From: Acidimicrobiales bacterium
Lineage (GTDB): Bacteria > Actinomycetota > Acidimicrobiia > Acidimicrobiales > Ilumatobacteraceae
NCBI GenBank assembly: GCA_030833305.1
Contig: JAURHL010000037.1
Span: 1-13,748 of the forward strand
DNA: 13,748 nucleotides
Reading direction: 5' to 3'
The notes below the pieces were generated by a model. That model was not told the origin of the DNA, ran no database searches, and saw only the letters and a program-made list of their open reading frames with translations. The position numbers were made by a program, and so were the translations under genes. Below, piece after piece: positions 1 through 5,718 of the stretch (position 1 is its first letter; the number at the start of each line of letters is the position of its first letter).

Positions 1-2
1 AG

Positions 3-110
3 CAGCGGCCCGACGGTGTGCACCTCGAACGTGAGTACGCCGCCGAACTCGCGCGCGACGTGATGATCCCTGCAGTTCGCGAACTGTTCCTGGGCCTCAG
101 TCGACCTTGA
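3..110 (+). CDS. C-terminal fragment of an SGNH/GDSL-type hydrolase or acyltransferase (5' end outside window)
   Basis: An open frame runs from the left edge to TGA at 108-110 and gives about 35 residues. It contains RPDGVHL followed by an acidic/Ala-rich amphipathic helix (EYAAELARDV) and ends GLSRP. The Asp-x-x-His pattern in DGVH is the block V signature of SGNH hydrolases, holding the catalytic Asp and His. The SGNH domain of the acyltransferase at 10897-12987 ends in the same way (RPDGAHI, then a short helix). The parent protein is therefore probably an SGNH hydrolase or an acyltransferase-SGNH fusion acting on the cell envelope. The frame overlaps the 3' end of the converging molybdopterin oxidoreductase gene by 14 bp. 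Only the tail is visible, so the family call rests on one motif and its position near a C-terminus. Confidence 0.55.
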   Translation, partial: QRPDGVHLEREYAAELARDVMIPAVRELFLGLSRP

Positions 111-1719
111 TCTTGCGACTGTGCCAGCCGGTGGCACCGTCGGGGGCGACACTGGCGACCTCCTCGGTTTGTGTGTAGCCGCTCTTGTCGGTCGCCCGCA
201 CCTGAATGTTGTGACGTCCCGTAGTGGCGGTCCAATCGACGCTCCACAAACGCCAAGCGTCGTCGGTGAGATCCTCGCTGAGCGCGGCCTCGATCCACTC
301 GCCCTCGTCGACGCGCACCTCGACCTTGGCGACACCGGTGTGTTGGGCCCAGGCCACGCCGGCGATCTTGGTGGGGCCAGCGGCGATCTTCTCGCCCCGG
401 CGGGGGACGTCGATGCGTGATTGGGTCTTGATCGGAGCCTCGCGAGCCCAACCTCGTGGCACCCAATAGCCCTCGGCGTCGGACCAACGGTTGATCTCGA
501 TGCTCTCGATCCATTTCGTGGCCGACACGTAGCCGTACACCCCCGGCACGATCAGGCGGGCGGGAAAGCCGTGCATCAACGGAAGCGGTTCGCCGTTCAT
601 GCCGATTGCCAGCATCGCGTCTCGTCCGTCACGCGCCAGATCGATGGGGAAGCCACAGGTCCAGCCATCGATGCTCCGACTGAACAACTGCTCGGCTCCC
701 TCGCGCACGCCGACGAGGTCGAGGAGATCCCGCAACGGGACTCCTTGCCAGGTCGCGTTGCCGATGTACGGCCCGCCGATCTCGTTCGAGACGCAACAAA
801 TGGTGATCGTTCGTTCGATTTGCGTGAGGGCCGCGATGTCGTCGTAGGACAGTTCGATCTCGTTGTCGACCATCCCGCCGACGCGCAGCCTCCATTCACC
901 CAGTTCGACCGTGGGGAACGAGAGAGCGGTGTCGATGCGGTAGAAGTCGTCGTTCGGCGTGATGTAGGTCGTCTCACCGTTGTCGAGCCCGGCGAATCGC
1001 GCGTCGGCCGTGACGGTGTCGGCGTTCGCGGGATCGACGTCCGGCAACGACGACGGACGCTGCTCCTCGATGCGGCGCAATCGATCCGATTCGCCGCGCC
1101 GTGCCACCGCACCGAGGACGACCGATGAGGCCCCAACGGCGGCCGTGGTGCCGATGAAACGACGACGATCCCAGCCCAAGGGCACACGGGATTCACGGGG
1201 GCGATGCGCGTCGAACCAGCTTGTGCGGGTCCGATCGAACAGCCCGAACGCGGCCAGCGACCCGACGAGTGCCCCGACGACGGGTGCGATGACCGACCAG
1301 GCGTTCGAGCCGGGTCGTTCCGCGGCGGCGAGCGCCCCGACGACGGCGAAGGCGACGATGCCGATCGACATCGGCCGAATGTGGCGTCGACTGGCGACAC
1401 CGAGAGCGATCGAGGTTCCGGCCAGGACGATGACGATGCCCACGCGCAAGGCGGTCTTGTCGTTGGTGCCGAACCAATCGATGGCCAACTCTTTCAACCA
1501 ACGCGGCGTGCGATCGATGAACGAGCTTCCGACGGCATCGATGGGCGAGGGGCGATCAGCGAGTGAGGCGACGATCATTCCGGAGGTGACGGCGATGGCA
1601 CCACTGGCCAGTCCCGCCACTGCCGCGGCCCAACGGGGGATCACCAGCGATGCGACATCAGGATCCGGACGACGGGGTGCCCCGGGGTCGATCTCGGTGG
1701 CGGAGTCGTCGTCGTTCAC
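97..1719 (-). CDS. Membrane-anchored molybdopterin-dependent (sulfite oxidase-family) oxidoreductase
   Basis: 540 aa, GTG start at 1719. The N-terminal third has four hydrophobic segments (about residues 28-51, 90-108, 115-133, 139-160). A fifth (about 189-206) is preceded by a twin-arginine motif, DRRRFIG at 184-190. The catalytic part resembles the sulfite oxidase Mo domain: NDDFYRIDTAL near 256, then TICCVSNEIGG, where Cys309 before VSN is the expected molybdenum ligand. HGFPARLIVPGVYGYVSATKW follows the family pattern. Residues about 435-540 form the Ig-like Mo-co dimerisation domain. With the N-terminus inside, four helices return the chain to the cytoplasm and the fifth exports the folded cofactor domain, which suggests mixed Sec/Tat insertion as known for some actinobacterial Mo proteins and the Rieske protein QcrA. 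The substrate is unknown; it may not be sulfite. It lies 45 bp downstream of citrate synthase, possibly co-transcribed. Confidence 0.88.
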   Translation of the reverse strand: MNDDDSATEIDPGAPRRPDPDVASLVIPRWAAAVAGLASGAIAVTSGMIVASLADRPSPIDAVGSSFIDRTPRWLKELAIDWFGTNDKTALRVGIVIVLAGTSIALGVASRRHIRPMSIGIVAFAVVGALAAAERPGSNAWSVIAPVVGALVGSLAAFGLFDRTRTSWFDAHRPRESRVPLGWDRRRFIGTTAAVGASSVVLGAVARRGESDRLRRIEEQRPSSLPDVDPANADTVTADARFAGLDNGETTYITPNDDFYRIDTALSFPTVELGEWRLRVGGMVDNEIELSYDDIAALTQIERTITICCVSNEIGGPYIGNATWQGVPLRDLLDLVGVREGAEQLFSRSIDGWTCGFPIDLARDGRDAMLAIGMNGEPLPLMHGFPARLIVPGVYGYVSATKWIESIEINRWSDAEGYWVPRGWAREAPIKTQSRIDVPRRGEKIAAGPTKIAGVAWAQHTGVAKVEVRVDEGEWIEAALSEDLTDDAWRLWSVDWTATTGRHNIQVRATDKSGYTQTEEVASVAPDGATGWHSRKIKVD

Positions 1720-1752
1720 GACCCGATTCTGCTGTGAATGCGAGCGGACCGC

Positions 1753-1768
1753 CTGATCGTGCGATCAG
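1753..1768. repeat. Perfect inverted repeat at the citrate synthase stop codon
   Basis: CTGATCG-TG-CGATCAG, 7-bp arms with a 2-bp centre. It covers the citrate synthase stop codon (TGA complement at 1765-1767) and lies about 34-49 bp upstream of the oxidoreductase GTG. As RNA it would fold into a 6-bp stem with a GUGC or GCAC tetraloop. There is no U-tract, so it does not look like an intrinsic terminator. It could be an operator for the downstream gene, an mRNA 3'-end stabiliser, or chance. Confidence 0.4.
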
Positions 1769-3033
1769 CGAGCGACGATCGGGACGTAATCGCGCGTCTC
1801 GGGGCCGGTGTACCACTGGCGTGGGCGACTGATCTTCTGATCCTTGTCGTTCAACAACTCCTGCCAGTGGGCGAGCCAGCCGACCGTGCGGGGGATGGCG
1901 AAGAGCACCGTGAACATGGCGACGGGGAATCCGAGAGCCTGGTAGATGAGGCCGGAGTAGAAGTCCACGTTCGGGTAGAGCTTGCGGTCGACGAAGTACG
2001 GATCGCTGAGCGCGGTCTCTTCCAACTTCAGGGCGATGTCGAGCAGCGGATTCTTTCCGGTCACCTCGAACACGTCGTACGCGGTCTTCTTGATGATCTT
2101 GGCACGCGGGTCGTAGTTCTTGTACACGCGGTGACCGAATCCCATCAGTCGGCTGCCCTTGCCGCTCTTGACTTCTTCCATGAACGCCGGCACGTTCTCG
2201 ATGCTTCCGATGTCTTCCAACATGCGCACGACCGCTTCGTTCGCGCCCCCGTGCAACGGACCGTAGAGCGCCGAGGCCGCCGCGGCCGCCGAGGTGTACG
2301 GGTCGGCGTGGCTGGAACCCACCACGCGCATGGCGGTGGTGCCGCAATTCTGTTCGTGATCGGCGTGCAGGATGAACAGCACGTCCATCGCGCGCTCGAG
2401 GCGCGGGTCGACCTCGTAGCCGCCCACGTTCCACATCATGTTGAGGAAGTTGGCCGGGAAGGACAGCGAGTTGTTGGGGTAGACGAAGGGGAGACCGGCC
2501 GAGAATCGGTAGGCCATGGCGGCCAGCGTCGGGGTCTTGGCGATCATGCGCAGGATCTGCTTGTCCCGGCTGGCCTTGTCCTCGATCTCCTTGGCGTCGT
2601 TGTAGAAGGTTCCGAGCGCGGCCAACGACGACACGAACATGCCCATCGGGTGCGCGTCGTAGTGGAATCCGTCGACGAAGCGCTTGCGCATGTTCTCGTG
2701 GATGAAGGTGTGGTGCGTGACGTCGCGGGTCCACTGGGCCAGCTGTTCGGTGTTGGGGAGTTCACCGTTGAGCAGCAGGTAGGCCACCTCCAGATAGGTG
2801 CTCTTCTCGGCCAGCTGTTCTATGGGATAGCCCCGGTAGCGCAGAATGCCGGCCTCACCATCGAGATAGGTGATGGAACTCTTGCAGGCGGCGGTCTGCA
2901 TGTAGGCCGGGTCGTAGATGTACAGCGACGGGTCCAGCTCGCGCACGGCGGTGGCCGGGAACACTCCGTCGGTGATCGGTACGGTCACGGTTTTGCCCGT
3001 GCGATCGTCGGTAATCGTGATGGTGTCGGGCAC
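1765..3033 (-). CDS. gltA: Citrate synthase
   Basis: 422 aa. The enzyme condenses acetyl-CoA and oxaloacetate to citrate, the first step of the TCA cycle, in the cytoplasm. All three catalytic residues are visible: His261 in GPLHGGANEA, His301 in MGFGHRVYK and Asp357 in NVDFYSG. Their spacing is close to His264/His305/Asp362 of E. coli GltA. Length also fits the hexameric, GltA-like bacterial type (about 430 aa). The frame stays open up to 3150, but that extension is low-complexity and unlike the family. I chose GTG at 3031-3033 because AAGGGG lies 9 nt upstream and the product then starts near TITITDDRTGKTV, typical for the family. The N-terminal beta domain is followed by YLDGEAGILRYRGYPIEQLAE, also typical. 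The carboxyltransferase gene lies upstream on the same strand, separated by a 144-bp leader that probably holds its own promoter. Confidence 0.96.
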   Translation of the reverse strand: MPDTITITDDRTGKTVTVPITDGVFPATAVRELDPSLYIYDPAYMQTAACKSSITYLDGEAGILRYRGYPIEQLAEKSTYLEVAYLLLNGELPNTEQLAQWTRDVTHHTFIHENMRKRFVDGFHYDAHPMGMFVSSLAALGTFYNDAKEIEDKASRDKQILRMIAKTPTLAAMAYRFSAGLPFVYPNNSLSFPANFLNMMWNVGGYEVDPRLERAMDVLFILHADHEQNCGTTAMRVVGSSHADPYTSAAAAASALYGPLHGGANEAVVRMLEDIGSIENVPAFMEEVKSGKGSRLMGFGHRVYKNYDPRAKIIKKTAYDVFEVTGKNPLLDIALKLEETALSDPYFVDRKLYPNVDFYSGLIYQALGFPVAMFTVLFAIPRTVGWLAHWQELLNDKDQKISRPRQWYTGPETRDYVPIVAR

Positions 3034-3042
3034 CTTGCTCGT

Positions 3043-3048
3043 CCCCTT
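3043..3048 (-). promoter_or_regulatory. Shine-Dalgarno of citrate synthase (decides the start)
   Basis: AAGGGG on the minus strand, 9 nt before the GTG at 3033. It is the only good ribosome binding site near the possible starts of this frame and excludes the longer in-frame extension to 3150. Confidence 0.7.
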
Positions 3049-3094
3049 GTTGCGTGGGCCCCGTTTCCGGTTTGGATTGTTCGGGCCGGTTGTT

Positions 3095-3112
3095 CGGAGG
3101 CTTTCTCCTCCG
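3095..3112 (-). repeat. Hairpin in the citrate synthase leader
   Basis: CGGAGG-AGAAAG-CCTCCG on the minus strand: a perfect 6-bp G/C-rich stem with a 6-nt loop, about 60-80 nt upstream of the GTG. No T-run follows, so it is not a terminator. It would sit near the 5' end of the mRNA if the promoter at 3122-3150 is used, where it could protect the transcript or regulate it. The stem contains an SD-like GGAGG with no start codon at a usable distance. Confidence 0.4.
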
Positions 3113-3121
3113 CTGAGCAGG

Positions 3122-3150
3122 ATAATCGTGCCCGAACCCCAACCCCACAA
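3122..3150 (-). promoter_or_regulatory. Candidate promoter of citrate synthase
   Basis: Minus strand: TTGTGG (3150-3145), a 17-bp spacer, then GATTAT (3127-3122). Three of six -35 bases and four of six -10 bases match the sigma70 consensus, at the ideal spacing. This predicts a leader of about 80 nt containing the hairpin at 3095-3112. The elements are weak, and read-through from the carboxyltransferase gene upstream is also possible. Confidence 0.35.
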
Positions 3151-3177
3151 CCGGCGAGGTCAGCCCCACCGGCGTCC

Positions 3178-4527
3178 TCACAACGGGGTGTTGTCGTGCT
3201 TTCGGCCGGGGAACGTCTCTCGTTTGTCGACGAGCGCGTCGAGGGCGGTGTTGATGGTCGCTCGGGTGTCGGCCGGGTCGATGACGGCGTCCACGTACCC
3301 CCGCTCGGCGGCCACGTAGGGGTTGAGCAGGCGCTCGGTGTAGTCCGCCTCGAAGGCCGCTTTCTCATCCGGGCTGGCCCGCCGTTGAAGAATGGCGGCG
3401 GCCTGTCCGGCTCCCATCACGGCCAGCTCGGCCCACGGCCAGGCGAGACACAAGTCGTTGCCCATCTTCTTGGAGTCCATCACGATGTAGGCGCCACCGT
3501 AACTCTTGCGCAAGATGATGCAGATGCGCGGAACCGTCGCTCTGCCGTAGGCGAACACCAACTGCGCGCCGTGGCGAATCATTCCGCGCCATTCGAGGTC
3601 CTTGCCCGGATAAAAGCCCGGCGTGTCGACGAGCGTGATGATCGGAATGTTGAAGGCGTCGCAGAACGAGACGAATCGGGCACCCTTTTGCGAGGCGGGA
3701 ATGTCGAGTGTGCCCGCCAAGGCCACTGGCTGATTGGCCACGATACCCACGGGTCGACCAGCCATCGTGGCGAGACAGGTCACCAGGTTGCCGGCCCAAC
3801 GTCCGCGGAGTTCGAGGAAGTCCCCGTCGTCGACCAGAGCCGAGATCACGGATCGCACGTCGTAGCTGCCGGTCGACGACGTGGGAATGATCGCCCCGGC
3901 TTCGGGTGTCGATCGCGCGGCATCGTCATCGCTGGACCACATCGGAGGCTCGACGTCGCAATTGTCGGGCAGGTACGACAGGAGGTGTTCGGCCGCAGCT
4001 GTGGCGGATTCGAGATCGGGGGACACCAACGTGGCGGCACCGGTGAAACGTGCGTGGGCTCCCGAGCCCCCGAGTTCCTCGTTGTCGATGGCGACGCCGG
4101 TGAACTCGGTGACCATGTTCGGCCCCGACACGAAGGCGTAGGCGCGTTCGGTCATGATCACGTGATCGGCGATGCCGAGCAAGAGGGCGGGGCCCGAGAC
4201 GGCGGGACCGTCGACGATGATGATGGTGGGCACCATGCCGGAGCAATCGGTGAGGGCCTTGGCGGCCACGCCCCATCCGTGGAGCGCCGAGAAGCCCTCG
4301 CGAAGATCCGCGCCCGACGAGGCCATCACCGCGACGAGTGGCATGCGTTCGGCCACCGCGGTCCGTGCGGCGGTGGTGATCGTGGACGACGACTCGCTGG
4401 ACAATGCTCCGCGGTGTGTCTCGGCGGTGATTTCGAGCCACACGACCCGTCGTCCCCCGAGATCGCGCACCATCGCCCGCGCGACGCCGGGCACCTTGGC
4501 GCGCAGGTCCACCGGGGTCATCGCCAA
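3178..4527 (-). CDS. Short, diverged acyl-CoA carboxylase carboxyltransferase (beta) subunit
   Basis: 449 aa from TTG at 4527. Carboxyltransferase (crotonase fold) of the AccD/PccB type: carboxybiotin donates CO2 to an acyl-CoA. The C-terminal half is classical, with DIPASQKGARFVSFCDAFNIP, VDTPGFYPG near 300, RKSYGGAY near 341 and LAWPWAELAVMGA near 361. The N-terminal half is diverged: the usual DSGGAR is ASSGADLREG (residues 69-78), and the usual CAGG step is AVSG in GPAVSG. The protein lacks the first 60-80 residues of typical 510-540 aa homologues, including the ERIDLLLDPGSF element. An ATG lies two codons inside (4521), but GAGG 8 nt before the TTG favours TTG. The gene starts 10 bp after the LysR gene, so both probably share one transcript. 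No biotin carboxylase or BCCP gene is present here. The acyl-CoA substrate cannot be told from sequence. Confidence 0.87.
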   Translation of the reverse strand: MAMTPVDLRAKVPGVARAMVRDLGGRRVVWLEITAETHRGALSSESSSTITTAARTAVAERMPLVAVMASSGADLREGFSALHGWGVAAKALTDCSGMVPTIIIVDGPAVSGPALLLGIADHVIMTERAYAFVSGPNMVTEFTGVAIDNEELGGSGAHARFTGAATLVSPDLESATAAAEHLLSYLPDNCDVEPPMWSSDDDAARSTPEAGAIIPTSSTGSYDVRSVISALVDDGDFLELRGRWAGNLVTCLATMAGRPVGIVANQPVALAGTLDIPASQKGARFVSFCDAFNIPIITLVDTPGFYPGKDLEWRGMIRHGAQLVFAYGRATVPRICIILRKSYGGAYIVMDSKKMGNDLCLAWPWAELAVMGAGQAAAILQRRASPDEKAAFEADYTERLLNPYVAAERGYVDAVIDPADTRATINTALDALVDKRETFPGRKHDNTPL

Positions 4528-4535
4528 AGAGTACG

Positions 4536-4539
4536 CCTC
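4536..4539 (-). promoter_or_regulatory. Shine-Dalgarno overlapping the lysR stop codon
   Basis: GAGG on the minus strand begins within the TGA stop of the LysR gene and lies 8 nt before the TTG at 4527. It supports translational coupling and the TTG start over the ATG at 4521, which would leave a 14-nt spacing. Confidence 0.6.
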
Positions 4540-5473
4540 AGAGGAGCTTCAGGGGGAAAGCATCGTCCCCGACGTGCACGCCCGGCTGACGTGCCCCGCG
4601 GTCGGAAGTCAGTGATTCGGCCAGGTCACGCGCGACCTGAGTGGCCGCGCCCGGTCGTGGTCTGTTGCGTTGCACCCAGCCCACGACGCGACGCGGAAGC
4701 CCCGGCACCTCGATGCGGGAGAAATCACCCTTCAGCCAACGGGGAATGGCGGTCGCGGGAACGATGGTGGCGCCGAAGCCCTCGAAGGCGAGCGACGCCA
4801 TCAGGCGTACGCCGTCGATTTCGGCCTGGACCGTCAACGTGACCCCGTTTGCCTCGGCGGCGCGGTTGATGATGCGACGCAACGTCGCCGAACGGGGCGG
4901 CAGCAACAGCGGATGCTCGCCCAACCGAGTGATCGGAAGGGTGCGAAAACTCGACCATGGGTGTTTGGTATGAACCAGCAGCACCAGATCCTCGGCGAAC
5001 AAGGTGTGCACGCTCAGTTCCTTGTCGTCGACGGGGAGGTGGACGATGGCGGCGTCGATCTGACCCGACACCAAACGGGGGAGCAGGCTGGAAGTGCCCC
5101 CCTCGGAGATGATGGGTCGCACGTTCGGATGGGCATTTCGCAAGGCGGTCAGGAATTGGGGCATCAGCCAGCGGCCGGTGGTCCCGATCACCCCGATGCG
5201 GGTTTCCCCCGAGACCACGTCGTCGAGGGCCGAGATGTCGGCGGCGATCTCGTCCATTTCGCGCAGGATGCGCCGTCCCCGCTCCACGACCAACACACCC
5301 TCGTCGGGCAGATCCCCGGTGGCGCGGTCGATGAGGCTCACTCCGAGATCGCGCTCCAATTTGGCCACGTGAGCCGAGATGTTGGATTGCACGGTGAACA
5401 GGGCCTTGGCGGCCGCCGAAAACGACCCGTGGTCGGCGATGGCCACGAGGGAGGCGAGCTGGCGGACGTCCAT
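4538..5473 (-). CDS. LysR-family transcriptional regulator
   Basis: 311 aa, ATG at 5473. Residues 1-60 are the winged helix-turn-helix: FSAAAKALFTVQSNISAHVAKLERDLGVSLIDR with the typical order of the recognition helix and wing. A linker helix follows (residues 61-88). Residues about 91-290 are the periplasmic-binding-protein-like effector domain, beginning TRIGVIGTTGRWLMPQFL, with SGQIDAAIVHLP and GFGATIVPATAIP in the expected places. LysR proteins usually act as tetramers that respond to a small metabolite. The gene leads a two-gene unit with the carboxyltransferase, so an acyl-CoA or dicarboxylate-linked effector is a reasonable guess but not shown. Eleven bp upstream of its ATG is a perfect palindrome, suggesting autoregulation and possibly control of the divergent RNA and HAD-PlsC genes. 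The ATG start fits the family (MDVRQL..); no strong ribosome binding site is visible. Confidence 0.93.
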   Translation of the reverse strand: MDVRQLASLVAIADHGSFSAAAKALFTVQSNISAHVAKLERDLGVSLIDRATGDLPDEGVLVVERGRRILREMDEIAADISALDDVVSGETRIGVIGTTGRWLMPQFLTALRNAHPNVRPIISEGGTSSLLPRLVSGQIDAAIVHLPVDDKELSVHTLFAEDLVLLVHTKHPWSSFRTLPITRLGEHPLLLPPRSATLRRIINRAAEANGVTLTVQAEIDGVRLMASLAFEGFGATIVPATAIPRWLKGDFSRIEVPGLPRRVVGWVQRNRPRPGAATQVARDLAESLTSDRGARQPGVHVGDDAFPLKLL

Positions 5474-5483
5474 CTCGAAAAAT

Positions 5484-5505
5484 GATAACAGGTATCGCTG
5501 TTATC
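5484..5505. promoter_or_regulatory. Probable LysR operator (perfect palindrome)
   Basis: GATAACAG (5484-5491), 6-bp spacer GTATCG, CTGTTATC (5498-5505). The arms are perfect 8-bp inverted repeats. The site lies 11 bp upstream of the lysR ATG and only 3 bp before the -35 element of the rightward promoter at 5509-5537. This is the usual place for a LysR protein to repress itself and activate the divergent promoter. It does not contain a symmetric textbook T-N11-A box, so assignment to this regulator rests on position and symmetry. On the minus strand the right arm could also be part of the lysR core promoter (TTCAAG, 17 bp, TGTTAT). Confidence 0.65.
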
Positions 5506-5508
5506 GAC

Positions 5509-5537
5509 TTGAATGGTCACCAATTCACGTGCATACT
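5509..5537 (+). promoter_or_regulatory. Sigma70-like promoter of the 6C-like RNA
   Basis: TTGAAT (5509-5514), 17-bp spacer, CATACT (5532-5537). Each hexamer matches four of six consensus bases at optimal spacing. The predicted start is near 5543, just before the three-hairpin RNA. It is adjacent to the palindrome at 5484-5505. Confidence 0.55.
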
Positions 5538-5542
5538 TTCAC

Positions 5543-5655
5543 ATACAGATCGTTAGGTGGTTCCCCCAACCGCCTGCGACATGATCCCAAGAAGCGGTTC
5601 CCCCAACCGCAGGGATCCAGGTTGAGAGGCCCCGCATCCCCCATGCGGGGCCTTT
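5543..5655 (+). ncRNA. 6C-like small RNA with C-rich hairpin loops
   Basis: About 110 nt with three consecutive stem-loops that all present CCCCC as the loop. Hairpin 1: AGGTGGTT/AACCGCCT around 5563-5567 (one U-G pair). Hairpin 2: GCGGTT/AACCGC around 5600-5604, extended across a small internal loop by GATCCC (5583-5588) with GGGATC (5612-5617). Hairpin 3: an 11-bp stem at 5627-5653 around 5638-5642, with a UUU tail. The 15-mer GGTTCCCCCAACCGC occurs twice (5559 and 5596). This is the architecture of the actinobacterial 6C RNA (B11 in M. tuberculosis): two C-loop hairpins and a terminator, whose loops pair with G-rich sites such as ribosome binding regions of mRNAs. The loops here have five Cs rather than six or more. 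No ORF with a ribosome binding site is visible. It could instead be a leader/attenuator of the gene at 5719. The exact ends are predicted. Confidence 0.72.
5627..5655 (+). terminator. Intrinsic terminator-like hairpin ending the 6C-like RNA
   Basis: Perfect 11-bp stem AGGCCCCGCAT / ATGCGGGGCCT with loop CCCCC, followed by a short T-rich tail (TTTCCCGTTCT). The stem is very stable but the U-tract is short, as is common in high-GC actinobacteria. It ends the predicted RNA about 64 bp before the HAD-PlsC start codon. Confidence 0.65.
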
Positions 5656-5705
5656 CCCGTTCTCGGGGAACATGTCGAGTCGGCCGACAGCGACGAACTC
5701 GGCGT

Positions 5706-5711
5706 TACCGT
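5706..5711 (+). promoter_or_regulatory. Possible -10 element for a leaderless HAD-PlsC transcript
   Basis: TACCGT fits the loose actinobacterial -10 pattern TANNNT and lies 7 nt before the GTG at 5719. No Shine-Dalgarno is present before this GTG, which fits a leaderless mRNA. The motif is short, so chance is likely enough. Confidence 0.25.
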
Positions 5712-5718
5712 TCCGCCC

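Noticed and set aside
3034..3150. N-terminal extension of citrate synthase to 3150
   Set aside because: The extra 39 residues have no family similarity, contain the likely promoter and hairpin, and a good AAGGGG ribosome binding site points to GTG at 3033.
1738..4842. A plus-strand open frame of 1034 codons
   Set aside because: It lies entirely opposite citrate synthase, the carboxyltransferase and the LysR gene, its translation is His/Arg/Val/Gly-rich low-complexity sequence, and it has no recognisable domain; it is an antisense shadow in high-GC DNA.
5484..5505. Textbook LysR T-N11-A box
   Set aside because: The palindrome is of even length and no symmetric T-N11-A fits inside it, so I call it an operator only by symmetry and position.
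5555..5653. CRISPR array or mobile repeat
   Set aside because: The repeated unit is only 15 bp, occurs twice, and each copy forms its own hairpin; there are no regular spacers or cas genes.
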